A DNA stretch of 64,000 nucleotides from contig NZ_QMIE01000007.1 of NCBI RefSeq assembly GCF_007625075.1, positions 62,338-126,337 of the forward strand. Reading direction: 5' to 3'. The DNA comes from Oceanidesulfovibrio indonesiensis (GTDB taxonomy: Bacteria > Desulfobacterota > Desulfovibrionia > Desulfovibrionales > Desulfovibrionaceae). The notes beneath the pieces were generated by a model that worked only from the letters and a program-made list of their open reading frames with translations, was not told where the DNA came from and ran no database searches. Shown piece after piece: positions 26,266 through 34,764 of this stretch (position 1 is the first letter of the stretch; every line of letters begins with the position of its first letter). The position numbers were made by a program, and so were the translations under genes.

Positions 26266-27381
26266 GTGCGACACACCCGTTACGACTCCATACTGGTCAT
26301 CGTTTTCGCTGTTCTCTCGACCGCTCTCTATTTCATGCCTACCGGTTTCGAAGGCGCCCAACCCGCAAACGCTCTGCGGGTTCGTGGTGAGATTGTCGAG
26401 GTAGACAACAGCGAGGTCCAGCGACTCGGCATGATCAAAAAGGGCCACCAGACCATCGTCGTCCGCATTCTGAATGGCGACCATGAAGGCGAAGAGCACG
26501 AAACGGCCAACCAGCTGATGGGGCGGATGGACCTGGACAAGCTCTACGCAGTGGGCGATACGGCCCTTGTTGTGCTTTCCGAGAACGATGCCGGCGAGAT
26601 CACCTTCGTCAATGCGCAGGACCATTACCGGCTCGGACTCGAGGTGCTGCTGCTCGGCCTCTTTGCCGTGCTGCTCGTGGCCTTTGGCGGATGGACGGGC
26701 CTGAAGGCCCTGCTTTCATTCGTTTTCGCCGCGCTTTTGCTCTGGAAAGGACTCGTTCCTGCCCTGCTCAAGGGATACGATCCCATCTGGGTTTCCCTGG
26801 GCGTGGTCGCGCTGCTCGCGGCGGTGGTCATCTTCCTGGTGGCCGGCGTCACGCGCAAGGGCATGGCCGCCTTCATCGGCGCATTTCTCGGCGTGCTCAC
26901 CAGCTGTTTGATGGCTTGGTACTTCACCCACGAATTCCACCTGCACGGCGCCGTGCTGCCCTTCGCGGAAACGTTGCTCTACTCCGGCTTCGGGCATCTG
27001 GACCTCGTGCGCATCTACATCGCCGCGGTCTTCATCGCAGCTTCCGGCGCGGTAATGGACCTCGCCATGGACGTGGCCGCCTCCATGCACGAGGTAGTGG
27101 AGAAGAAACCGGACATCTCCAGAATCGAGGCGCTCAAGTCCGGCATGCGCGTGGGCCGCGCCGTGGTCGGCACCATGACCACAACCCTGCTGCTCGCCTA
27201 CTCGGGCGGCTTCATTACTCTGCTCATGGCCTTCATGGCCCAGGGCATACCGCTGGCCAACATGTTCAACCTCGTTTACGTGGCAGCCGAAGTCCTCAAG
27301 ACCCTGGTGGGGAGCTTCGGACTCGTTACCGTGGCCCCGTTCACGGCTTTGGTGGGCGCGTTCATCTTCGTACGCAAATAG
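26266..27381 (+). CDS. YibE/F-like integral membrane protein
   Basis: 371 residues starting with GTG at 26266, with GGAG 5 bases upstream. One N-terminal helix (SILVIVFAVLSTALYFM) is followed by a ~90-residue soluble beta-rich segment (VRGEIVEVDNSEV) and about seven further membrane helices. FVAGVTRKGMAAFIGAFLG and AASGAVMDLAMDVAASMHEV match the YibE/F family, some members of which have a role in lactococcal or Gram-positive transport; biochemical function is unknown. Its short distance from the alkaline phosphatase terminator suggests its own promoter overlaps that region. Confidence 0.8.
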   Translation: MRHTRYDSILVIVFAVLSTALYFMPTGFEGAQPANALRVRGEIVEVDNSEVQRLGMIKKGHQTIVVRILNGDHEGEEHETANQLMGRMDLDKLYAVGDTALVVLSENDAGEITFVNAQDHYRLGLEVLLLGLFAVLLVAFGGWTGLKALLSFVFAALLLWKGLVPALLKGYDPIWVSLGVVALLAAVVIFLVAGVTRKGMAAFIGAFLGVLTSCLMAWYFTHEFHLHGAVLPFAETLLYSGFGHLDLVRIYIAAVFIAASGAVMDLAMDVAASMHEVVEKKPDISRIEALKSGMRVGRAVVGTMTTTLLLAYSGGFITLLMAFMAQGIPLANMFNLVYVAAEVLKTLVGSFGLVTVAPFTALVGAFIFVRK

Positions 27382-27401
27382 CGCAGGAAACCCGAAAGCG
27401 C

Positions 27402-27441
27402 GGAAAGCCCCATGGGACGTCCGAAGGGGCTTTCCTTTTTT
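27402..27441 (+). terminator. Rho-independent terminator after YibE/F gene
   Basis: GGAAAGCCCC (27402-27411) pairs perfectly with GGGGCTTTCC (27426-27435), with a 14-base loop, followed by six T. It lies 20 bases after the stop codon. Confidence 0.9.
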
Positions 27442-27496
27442 CGGCTGGATCGATACAAGAACCTCTTTCCGATCCGGCAACCTGCGACCAGCTTCC

Positions 27497-28678
27497 ATGA
27501 CCCCAGTTCCTCCGTACGATTTCCGCCGTGCCTTTCCGTGGCTTGCATTCGTCACAGGACTGTTTTTTCTCAATTTCCTCACGCGGGTGATCTTCTCCCC
27601 GCTCATGCTCGACATCGAGAGAGACCTCGGCATCCACCACGCCCAGGCTGGCCGGCTCTATCTCGTTTTTTCCGTAGGCTACGCCGTCAGTCTCTTCGCT
27701 TCCGGGTTCATCTCAACACGCATTCGCCATCGTACAGTCATTTCGGTGTCGGCTGTGGCCGTGGGCATATCGTTCATCGCCATCGCCATGACCCGGACCT
27801 ACCTGGAACTCTCGCTCGGGCTCCTGGCGTTCGGCCTGGCTGGCGGCCTGTACCTGCCCTCAGGCATAGCCGCACTGACCTCTCTGGTGCGCGAAAAGGA
27901 TTATGGCAAAGCGTTTTCCGTGCACGAGCTGGCGCCGAACCTCAGTCTCTTCCTTGCGCCTGTGCTCGCCGTGCTTCTGCTGGACCACATGAGCTGGCGC
28001 GACATGCTCGCGTATATCGGCCTGATCAGCATCGTGACCGGAGCGCTGTTTCAGTGGAAAGGCCGCGGCGGCGACGAGACCGGCCGTTCTCCTGATATCG
28101 AGCTCATCGGATCGTTTGTCCGCGCCCGCCAGTTCTGGGGGTTGTTGCTGCTGTTTTTCATCGCGGTTGGCGCGAGCTTCGCGCCGTACTCCGTCATGCC
28201 GCTGTATCTGGTGGACGAACGCGGACTTTCCGAAAATTGGGCGCAACAGTTGCTGGCCATTTCCAGGATAACCGGTCCGATAGGCGCCGTGCTGTCCGGC
28301 TGGCTCTCGGACCGACTCGGCCCGGGGCGAACCATCTCGCTCTATCTCGTATTCTGCGGCGGTTCCACTATGGCGCTCGGCCTGGCGCAGGGCGGATTCC
28401 TCACGGCAGCCGTCATCCTGCAGGCATTGTCGTCCGTCATGTTTTTTCCGGCCGGCTTCTCACTGTTGTCAAAAGTATTTCCTTCAGACGTACGGAGCAT
28501 GGCCATTTCCTGCATCATTCCGGCGGCGTTCATTCTGGGCAACGGTCTGGCCCCGTCCCTGCTGGGCTGGGCCGGGCATCATGGCGCTTTCGATATCGGA
28601 TTCATATGCCAGGGGGGATTCATGCTCCTCGGTTTGATCGTCATTCCATTGTTGCGGGAACGGTTGGATACGGTGTAA
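27497..28678 (+). CDS. Major facilitator superfamily transporter
   Basis: 393 residues with about 12 hydrophobic helices in two halves. The loop between helices 2 and 3 (GFISTRIRHRTVI) and its counterpart in the second half (GWLSDRLGPGRTI) are the MFS A-like motifs; LAGGLYLPSGIAAL resembles the helix 4-5 region of anion/sugar-phosphate porters. The substrate is not evident. The ATG at 27497 gives MTPVPPYDFRRAFPW, but no strong ribosome site is seen. It probably has its own promoter after the preceding terminator. Confidence 0.85.
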   Translation: MTPVPPYDFRRAFPWLAFVTGLFFLNFLTRVIFSPLMLDIERDLGIHHAQAGRLYLVFSVGYAVSLFASGFISTRIRHRTVISVSAVAVGISFIAIAMTRTYLELSLGLLAFGLAGGLYLPSGIAALTSLVREKDYGKAFSVHELAPNLSLFLAPVLAVLLLDHMSWRDMLAYIGLISIVTGALFQWKGRGGDETGRSPDIELIGSFVRARQFWGLLLLFFIAVGASFAPYSVMPLYLVDERGLSENWAQQLLAISRITGPIGAVLSGWLSDRLGPGRTISLYLVFCGGSTMALGLAQGGFLTAAVILQALSSVMFFPAGFSLLSKVFPSDVRSMAISCIIPAAFILGNGLAPSLLGWAGHHGAFDIGFICQGGFMLLGLIVIPLLRERLDTV

Positions 28679-28747
28679 GCAGTAATCCTATACACATCGT
28701 AACGCGCGGCAGAGGCGCTGCGCCAAGCCTTGACCCGGGGGGGCGTC

Positions 28748-29407
28748 ATGGGTTGGGACAAGATGGACTTGCCCATCGGACACGAGATGTTGGTCCAGTT
28801 CGAGGGCGAAAAAGCCAGATTCAAAAGCGCATATTACGGACAGAAACCCGAAGAGTTTCTCATAATCCAAATGCCCGGCATTCCCGGGATTCGCGAAAAA
28901 CTGCTGAACGGCAGTGGCCTTGTCATCCGCTATTTCGTAAGCGGACGCGTATACGGCTTCAAGGCGCACTCCATGGGCCATGTAGTCCGGCCGTGCCCTC
29001 TCATTTTCCTGTCGTACCCCCACTCCGTTGAATCCCTGAACCTGCGGCAGAACGAGCGGGTGAACACATTTCTGGACGCGCAGGGCACCATTGACGATGT
29101 GACCATGCAAGGCGTCATCCTGGATCTGAGCGCGGGCGGGTGCATGCTCATGGTGAACCGCTCAACCGGCGTCTCCTGGCCCAATCTGGACCCTGGCCAG
29201 ATCATTCACCTGGAATTCGCGCTGGGCAAAAACGAAGAACCTCTCAGAATTCTCTCCCAGACCATCAGTGCGCGCAAGGACCCGGAGCGCATACGGCTCG
29301 GCATCAAATTCATTCTCAATACCGAAAAGGAGGCTGATGCGGCTGCCGTCAAGAAACTGGAAAAATACATCGGCACAATCTCCGGATTCCTGCGCGGGGA
29401 GTTTTGA
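28748..29407 (+). CDS. PilZ-domain protein, YcgR-like
   Basis: 219 residues. Residues ~1-90 form a YcgR-N-type beta domain (LPIGHEMLVQFEGEKARFKSA). Residues ~95-215 form a PilZ domain whose cyclic-di-GMP motifs are visible: NLRQNERV (RxxxR) and ILDLSAGGCML (D/NxSxxG). In enterobacteria YcgR binds the flagellar motor and slows it when cyclic-di-GMP is high. Here no flagellar gene is near, but the next gene encodes an EAL-HDOD protein. The ATG at 28748 has a G-run 4 bases upstream; the frame opens at a TTG 18 bases earlier. Confidence 0.85.
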   Translation: MGWDKMDLPIGHEMLVQFEGEKARFKSAYYGQKPEEFLIIQMPGIPGIREKLLNGSGLVIRYFVSGRVYGFKAHSMGHVVRPCPLIFLSYPHSVESLNLRQNERVNTFLDAQGTIDDVTMQGVILDLSAGGCMLMVNRSTGVSWPNLDPGQIIHLEFALGKNEEPLRILSQTISARKDPERIRLGIKFILNTEKEADAAAVKKLEKYIGTISGFLRGEF

Positions 29408-29585
29408 CGGCGGATTTCTGTGCAGACTTCGCATGTCGACTTAGAATATGATTCATAGCACTAAGGTGTACACGCCGTTCTTCCGCGGCATCACCCCCGT
29501 GGCCCTGCTGGAGGAATGGCCGCCCCTGTAGGCTGGAAACGAAACTTTTTCCGCCACAGCAACAACGAACCGTACTCGACGCCTG

Positions 29586-29608
29586 CTCGGGTCGTGCGGA
29601 GACCCGAG
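29586..29608 (+). promoter_or_regulatory. Stem-loop in leader of HDOD gene
   Basis: CTCGGGTC (29586-29593) and GACCCGAG (29601-29608) form a perfect 8-bp stem with a 7-base loop. It ends 33 bases before the ribosome site of the HDOD gene and is not followed by a T-run, so it is more likely a leader structure than a terminator. Confidence 0.4.
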
Positions 29609-29651
29609 ACGGCGTTTGTGCTGTCCCCGATCCGCACATTTGGAGGCCACC

Positions 29652-30884
29652 ATTCTTACGGTCGACTCGTTCCAACCCATCTTCGTCGCCAGGCAGACCA
29701 TATACGATGGCCAACGGCGCCCCTGGGGGTACAAGCTTTTTTTCCGCGGCAGCCTCGACGCGCAGTCGGCGGATATCGATGACCCCGACAGGGCTACGGC
29801 GAACGTCATTGCGGACGGATTCTACCTGGCGCAGCAGGGAATAGAGCCCGGTAAAAAAATATTATTCAACATTCCCAATGGCTTGCTCCGCAAGTCCATG
29901 GCTCAGGCTTTTCCGCCCCAACAGGTCATCCCGCAGTTGGACAAGTCGAGCAATCCGGATGCGGCGATCACAGCCGCAGCGCAGCAACTCAAAGATGCGG
30001 GCTATCCCGTGGCCGTGAGCCTGCCCTGCTACGATTCCCTGCTCAAGCTCGCCGATGTCATCATCCTGGACATCCTGGGCCGCAAGGAAGGTGAGATCGC
30101 AGCCGTGGTGCAGAAGCTCAAACGATACCCCGGCATCCTGCTCGCCATGAAAATCGAAGAGCAACAGCAGTTCGACCTGGCCCGGGGCCTCGGCTTCCGG
30201 CTGTTCCAGGGCTTCTATTTCTCCAAGCCGGTGCTGTTGCCCGGTCGCAAAATTTCCCCGGCGGCCTCGGCAAGACTCAAGCTCATCCAGGAGTTGTCCA
30301 GCAGCGATTTCGACCTGGCCTCTCTGGCCGCCACGATTTCCAGCGATCCTTCGCTCAGTTATCGCCTCCTCAAGTTCATCAACTCGATCGCCTTCTCCCT
30401 GCCAAACAAGATTCGATCCATCCAGCAGGCCATAGCGCTGATCGGGCAGCATCAGCTTCGCCAGTGGCTCATGGCCGTCACCCTGTCCGACCTTGACACG
30501 AAGATCGCCAGTGAAGATCATTACTTCACGTCGATTCAGCGCGCCCGTTTCCTGGAGCTTCTGGCCGAGTGCATGCCCGATCCGCCGTTTTCCAAGGAGA
30601 CCATGTCGCTGATCGGGCTTTTTTCCATGCTCGACGTTCTTTTGGGCCAGACCATGCTGGAGATCCTCGAACAGTTCCCACTTGAGGACAATGTGGTGCG
30701 CACGCTCACACGGGAAGACCCCGAGACATCGCAATGGCTGACTCTGGCAGAATCCGTGGAGAACGGTAGGTGGAACGAGGTGGACGCCCTTCTTGCGCGC
30801 CACGGCCTCAGCCTGACGCAGGCGGCGGTGAGCTACAACATGTCCATGATCTGGGCAAACGAGGTCATGGGCAGCGCCGCCTGA
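29652..30884 (+). CDS. HDOD-domain protein with degenerate EAL domain (YuxH-type), probable ATT start
   Basis: About 410 residues. The N-terminal half is a degenerate EAL domain: FVARQTIYDGQ, GYKLFFRG (catalytic Glu of E-x-L replaced by Lys), ILFNIPNGLL and FQGFYFSKP. The C-terminal half is an HDOD domain (LASLAATISSDPSLSYRLLKFINS). The family has no phosphodiesterase activity and acts in signalling, often near chemotaxis or cyclic-di-GMP genes; a YcgR-like gene precedes it. The only strong ribosome site, GGAGG at 29642-29646, is 5 bases before ATT at 29652, in frame and giving the expected N-terminus; in-frame TTGs at 29616 and 29640 lack a ribosome site. Confidence 0.85.
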   Translation: MLTVDSFQPIFVARQTIYDGQRRPWGYKLFFRGSLDAQSADIDDPDRATANVIADGFYLAQQGIEPGKKILFNIPNGLLRKSMAQAFPPQQVIPQLDKSSNPDAAITAAAQQLKDAGYPVAVSLPCYDSLLKLADVIILDILGRKEGEIAAVVQKLKRYPGILLAMKIEEQQQFDLARGLGFRLFQGFYFSKPVLLPGRKISPAASARLKLIQELSSSDFDLASLAATISSDPSLSYRLLKFINSIAFSLPNKIRSIQQAIALIGQHQLRQWLMAVTLSDLDTKIASEDHYFTSIQRARFLELLAECMPDPPFSKETMSLIGLFSMLDVLLGQTMLEILEQFPLEDNVVRTLTREDPETSQWLTLAESVENGRWNEVDALLARHGLSLTQAAVSYNMSMIWANEVMGSAA

Positions 30885-30907
30885 GCATCGTGTTTCTGGA
30901 TTAGACG

Positions 30908-30943
30908 ACGGCGCCGTCATCCAGTGACGGCGCCGTTTTTTTT
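30908..30943 (+). terminator. Rho-independent terminator after HDOD gene
   Basis: ACGGCGCCGTCA (30908-30919) and TGACGGCGCCGT (30925-30936) form a perfect 12-bp stem with a 5-base loop, running into eight T. It separates the HDOD gene from the Smr gene. Confidence 0.93.
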
Positions 30944-30973
30944 CATGCATTTTCATCACGAACGAGCCGCACC

Positions 30974-31717
30974 ATGTCTGCCAAGAAAATTCGCACCTTC
31001 AAGGATCTGGACAAGTCGCAATTCCCCAAGTCGCCCAAGAAAAAACGCGGGGGCAAGCTGCCCCCTCCTCCCCCGCAGCCGGTCGAGGAGGCCATGCGCA
31101 AGGAACCGGACGAGACCACTCTGTTTTGCAACGCCATGCAGGACGTCAAGCCGCTGGACGGCGAGCGCAAGAGCCGAACAGCGCCCATCTGCGATGCGCC
31201 GTCGGAGACGGCTCCGCCCAAAACTCGCGCCGACGACGACCACGAGGTGAAGAAGCGGTTGATGGACCTCGTGAGCGGGAAGCTCGAATTCTCGCTGGAG
31301 TACTCGGAAGAGTTCATCCAGGGCCACGTGAAGGGGTTGGACCTCAAGCTGCTGGGACGCCTGAAGGCCGGGGCCTACAGCCCGGAAGCACATCTCGACC
31401 TGCACGGCATGACCCTGGAGCAGGCATACGACAACATGGTGGACTTCATCCGTCGCCACTACCTGGAAGGGCACAGAACCGTTTTGCTCATTCCGGGGCG
31501 TGGCCGGAACTCACCCGAAGGCCGCTCAATACTTCGGCAGGCCGTGCAGACATGGCTCACACGCGATCCTTTCAAGCGCGTGGTCCTGGCTTTCTGCACG
31601 GCGCGGCCGCAGCACGGCGGGGCCGGCGCTCTTTACGTGCTGCTGCGCAAACACCGCAAGGCTGAAGGAAAAATTGTCTGGGATCGCGTTCCTGCGAACA
31701 TAGAAAGCTTCGAATAG
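30974..31717 (+). CDS. Smr-domain protein
   Basis: 247 residues. The N-terminal ~110 residues are basic, Pro-rich and probably disordered (PKKKRGGKLPPPPPQP). The Smr domain spans ~135-235: HLDLHGMTLEQAYDNM carries the LDLHG motif, VLLIPGRGRNSPEG the TGxG-like loop, and AFCTARPQHGGAGALYVLL the C-terminal strand. Smr domains nick or cut DNA or RNA; stand-alone versions are linked to ribosome rescue or repair. It is alone between two terminators. The ATG at 30974 has only a weak ribosome site. Confidence 0.88.
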   Translation: MSAKKIRTFKDLDKSQFPKSPKKKRGGKLPPPPPQPVEEAMRKEPDETTLFCNAMQDVKPLDGERKSRTAPICDAPSETAPPKTRADDDHEVKKRLMDLVSGKLEFSLEYSEEFIQGHVKGLDLKLLGRLKAGAYSPEAHLDLHGMTLEQAYDNMVDFIRRHYLEGHRTVLLIPGRGRNSPEGRSILRQAVQTWLTRDPFKRVVLAFCTARPQHGGAGALYVLLRKHRKAEGKIVWDRVPANIESFE

Positions 31718-31941
31718 CCTTCGCACGTCTCGAAACACGGACCAACAGCGTCCATAATTATGGACTAATGAGACTCACAGCCCAATAGCTATCAGGCATC
31801 CGGGGCATTTGATCCCTGGCTCCGGCTAGTGCATGCTGCTCCCGCCGGACTCGCTGCTGCGGATGCGTGCAGCCCTTTCTGTATGATGTCCGTCTTTGCC
31901 GAGACCCGGCGATTCAAGTATTTGTATTTCATATGAACACG

Positions 31942-31977
31942 AAAAGCCCGCCGGTCGGAAGACACGGCGGGCTTTTT
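31942..31977. terminator. Bidirectional terminator between Smr gene and proC
   Basis: AAAAGCCCGCC (31942-31952) pairs with GGCGGGCTTTT (31966-31976). The plus strand continues as TTTTT, and the minus strand ends in TTTTC. It lies 26 bases after the proC stop on the minus strand and about 225 bases after the Smr gene. The intervening 31718-31941 shows no gene. Confidence 0.85.
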
Positions 31978-32003
31978 CGTTGTGGTATTTGTGGGAGCTT
32001 CGT

Positions 32004-32804
32004 CTACTCGCCAAGCTCCCTGCTGCGCCGGCAGGCTGCGGTGATCGCTTCCACGATTGCGGCCCGCACGGCTTTCTGGTCGAACACGTTTGTCGCCTCC
32101 ACGGTGACGCCGCCGGGCGATGTCACCATTTCGCGCAGGTCGCACAGGTGGCGGCCGGTCTGCTCGGCCAGCCTGCTCGACCCGCTGAACAGGCCGCGCA
32201 CCATATCCAGCGCCTTGGGCCGCGGCAATCCGAGGGTGACTCCAGCTTCCACCATGGCGTCCATCATGTAGAACACATACGCAGGGCCGGAACCGGCAAC
32301 CGCCGTAAACGCGTCGAAGTACTCCTCCTCCAGCACGAACGTCTTGCCCAGAGCAGAGAACATATCGAGCACAGTCTGCTTCTGCGCTTCGGCCAGGTCC
32401 GGGTCGTCGAGACACACGGCGAACATGCCCGCCTGCACCATGGCCGGCGTGTTCGGCATGATGCGCACCACCGGACAGCTTCCGCTGGAGTACTCCTTGA
32501 GCTGTCTGAGCGTGACACCTGCGGCGATGGAAATGAGCGCCTGTCCGGGACGGAGCCGCGGCGCCAGATCCTTGAGCATGGTCGGCACCTGATGCGGCTT
32601 GACCGCAACAAGGATGTACTCCACGTTCCGAACCATCTCCCGCGCGGAATCGGACGGTTGCGCATCGCATTCTGCGCACACGGTTTTCAGCCGATGCACA
32701 TCCGAATCCACGCCATGGAGCGCGAGTCCCTGCATGCCGGAAAGGCCACGCAGAATCGCCGCCCCCATGTTGCCACAGCCTATGCAGCCCAGACTTGTAT
32801 CCAT
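32004..32804 (-). CDS. proC: Pyrroline-5-carboxylate reductase
   Basis: 266 residues. The nucleotide-binding loop is GCIGCGNMGAAIL at the N-terminus; later motifs are VAVKPHQV, MPNTPAMV, AVAGSGPAYVF and the signature MVTSPGGVTVEA near the C-terminus. It catalyses the last step of proline synthesis, reducing 1-pyrroline-5-carboxylate with NAD(P)H. Its ATG is a single base after the ndk stop codon, so translation is probably coupled, and a good terminator follows its stop codon. Confidence 0.93.
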   Translation of the reverse strand: MDTSLGCIGCGNMGAAILRGLSGMQGLALHGVDSDVHRLKTVCAECDAQPSDSAREMVRNVEYILVAVKPHQVPTMLKDLAPRLRPGQALISIAAGVTLRQLKEYSSGSCPVVRIMPNTPAMVQAGMFAVCLDDPDLAEAQKQTVLDMFSALGKTFVLEEEYFDAFTAVAGSGPAYVFYMMDAMVEAGVTLGLPRPKALDMVRGLFSGSSRLAEQTGRHLCDLREMVTSPGGVTVEATNVFDQKAVRAAIVEAITAACRRSRELGE

Positions 32805-32805
32805 G

Positions 32806-33225
32806 CTATCCTACCATCTCCAATCGGTTGAAGAAGTACGAAATCTCAACAGCGGCCGTTTCGGGACCATCCGAACCATGCACTGTGTTTTTCTCCACGT
32901 CCAGGGCGAAAAGTTTGCGGATCGTGCCCTCGTCCGCGTTGTCAGGGTTGGTCGCGCCCATGAGCTTGCGATAGCGGGCGATGGCGTCGTCGCCTTCCAG
33001 CGCGGCCACCACCACCGGACCGGAACACATGAAATCGGTGAGGCTGTCAAAGAACGGGCGCTCGCGATGCACGGCGTAGAAGCCCTGGGCCTGCTCTTTG
33101 GTCATGTGGATCATCTTCATGGCCACCACTTTCAGGCCCTCGTCCTGAATCATTTTCAGAACGGCTCCGGTCAGATTGCGCTCCACGGCATCCGGCTTGA
33201 TGATGGAAAGAGTACGTTCGGACAT
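32806..33225 (-). CDS. ndk: Nucleoside diphosphate kinase
   Basis: 139 residues, the normal length. [18 protein letters not shown] is the family N-terminus, the phosphorylated histidine lies in [12 protein letters not shown], and IRKLFALD is also typical. It transfers phosphate from ATP to other nucleoside diphosphates. The ATG at 33225 is preceded by AGGTGA. It ends one base before proC and follows the YibQ-type gene on the same strand. Confidence 0.95.
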   Translation of the reverse strand: MSERTLSIIKPDAVERNLTGAVLKMIQDEGLKVVAMKMIHMTKEQAQGFYAVHRERPFFDSLTDFMCSGPVVVAALEGDDAIARYRKLMGATNPDNADEGTIRKLFALDVEKNTVHGSDGPETAAVEISYFFNRLEMVG

Positions 33226-33280
33226 GATCGTTTCACCTCGTATGGTCGTTGGAAAGAAAAAAACGGCGTCCCGGTTGCTG

Positions 33281-34681
33281 CTACCGGGTTTCGGGACTTT
33301 TTTCAACGCGCGCATGGCTGCTTGTGCCGGATGCGACCAATGTGGCCAGATTGACCGGAGTTACGGACCCGTCGCGCGTCTGAACCCATTCGCGCAGACC
33401 GGCCAATGTTTCCGGAAACGGGTGGCCAATCGCCACGGCTTGCCCTTTCTTCTGCGCGATGCGCTCCGCCTTGATCAACTGGTGCAGCACGGAGCGTTTG
33501 CTGCGCACCACGTCAAGAAATACGTCACGTGTGTTGCTTGGCACGCCCAGGGATTTGGCCATGCTGCGGAACACTGATCTCGGGTGGGTCAGGCTGTCAA
33601 GCGCCATGAGCCCGCGCGCCTTGAGCACACGCGCCACCGCGGCCGTGCCATTGCCGTCCTGCGTAAAACGCGAGCCCATATGGTTGTTCAGGCCTACCGC
33701 GCCGGGAACGAGGTCCAGATTTGCGGACACCGTTGCCTCGATTTCTTCAGGCGTCATGCGAACATAGACCGCGCCTGGGCCGGGCTGCATCTTGGGATAC
33801 GCCACGGGCTCCATGGGCTGATGCACGATGATTTCCATGCCGGCTTCCCGGGCGATGGAGGCGACTTCCCGCACGTGGCTCGCACGCGGCCATATGGCAA
33901 ATGTTATGGGGATGCCCAGATCGACCAGATCCCGCGCAAAGGATGGGCTTTCCCCAAGATCATCGATGACCACCACGATTTTGGGGCCTTTGACAGCGAG
34001 AAAATGGTCCGGACCGGGCACGATGTCTTCTCGCCGGAAGAAATCGAGCTCATGGGTCGGCCGCTGCAACACCGCGATACGCCATGTGGTGGCATTGACC
34101 TGCTCAAGAACGGCTTCGTCGGCCCAGAACTCCAGAAGCGGCTTCAGATTCTCGACAAAACCCTCGGGCCCTTCGTCAAGAATCAGGTCGAGGCGCTGGA
34201 AATGATGCTCCACACCGCCCCGGGAGCGCGTCTCCACATGGTCCAGGCGCATGCGATCGGATTCATAGCCGAGTTGGAGCATGTTCTGGATAAGCGCATA
34301 ATCCACACGCTTGATGGACTCCTCCAGCGGTCCGCCCAAGGCCTCCTCATACGGCAGCGCGTCGCCGGCCGGGGGGGCGGTCGCCTTTTCCACTTCCCCG
34401 GACGGACGTTTGGCCACATCGCGTCGAACGGTAGCGTTTTCGGCAGGGGGGGTATCAGGACGCCGGCCGCTGCCGCCGGCCTCTTCCACAGGTCTGAACA
34501 ACAAAAATGCGACCACGAGTATGACGAGACACGGCAGCCAGATGAAAAACGCGCGTTTGAAAAGGCGGGAGCCTGCAGCAGCGTCGCGACAGGATTCGGG
34601 ATCCTGTTCCGTTTGGACCGCAGCTCTGCCGGCAATCGGACTCTCATCCTCCGGTCGGTTTTCTGCTGGTTCCTGCGGCAT
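33281..34681 (-). CDS. Divergent polysaccharide deacetylase family protein (YibQ-type)
   Basis: 466 residues. One membrane anchor ([17 protein letters not shown], about residues 47-63) follows a short cytoplasmic N-terminus; a Pro/Thr/Ala-rich stretch and a helical segment lead to the catalytic-type domain from ~240: [52 protein letters not shown] and AIGHPFPET. These are the motifs of the divergent deacetylase family that includes E. coli YibQ. In many proteobacteria it is linked, as here, to envC and an S41 protease. Activity is unproven. A weak ribosome site makes the exact start uncertain. Confidence 0.85.
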   Translation of the reverse strand: MPQEPAENRPEDESPIAGRAAVQTEQDPESCRDAAAGSRLFKRAFFIWLPCLVILVVAFLLFRPVEEAGGSGRRPDTPPAENATVRRDVAKRPSGEVEKATAPPAGDALPYEEALGGPLEESIKRVDYALIQNMLQLGYESDRMRLDHVETRSRGGVEHHFQRLDLILDEGPEGFVENLKPLLEFWADEAVLEQVNATTWRIAVLQRPTHELDFFRREDIVPGPDHFLAVKGPKIVVVIDDLGESPSFARDLVDLGIPITFAIWPRASHVREVASIAREAGMEIIVHQPMEPVAYPKMQPGPGAVYVRMTPEEIEATVSANLDLVPGAVGLNNHMGSRFTQDGNGTAAVARVLKARGLMALDSLTHPRSVFRSMAKSLGVPSNTRDVFLDVVRSKRSVLHQLIKAERIAQKKGQAVAIGHPFPETLAGLREWVQTRDGSVTPVNLATLVASGTSSHARVEKSPETR

Positions 34682-34715
34682 GGCGTCGGGGATCTATCCG
34701 CGTGGAGTGCGGAAG

Positions 34716-34753
34716 AAAACGACTCCGGGAACCGTTGTGATCCCCGGAGTCGT
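34716..34753 (-). terminator. Rho-independent terminator after S41 protease gene
   Basis: On the minus strand ACGACTCCGGG (34753-34743) pairs with CCCGGAGTCGT (34729-34719), followed by TTTTC. It lies 11 bases after the S41 protease stop and before the YibQ-type gene, so the downstream genes probably depend on readthrough or on a promoter within this gap. Confidence 0.8.
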
Positions 34754-34764
34754 CGGATGGATTA

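Noticed and set aside
24531-26276. A 581-codon minus-strand frame opposite alkaline phosphatase
   Set aside because: The plus strand encodes a complete phosphatase with all catalytic motifs; the antisense frame is a GC-skew shadow with no ribosome site.
29516-29782. An 88-codon plus-strand frame before and into the HDOD gene
   Set aside because: Its GGAGG is only one base from the ATG, and it overlaps the HDOD gene in another frame with shadow-like composition.
31792-32679. A 295-codon minus-strand frame overlapping proC
   Set aside because: proC in the neighbouring frame has the full family sequence; this frame has none.
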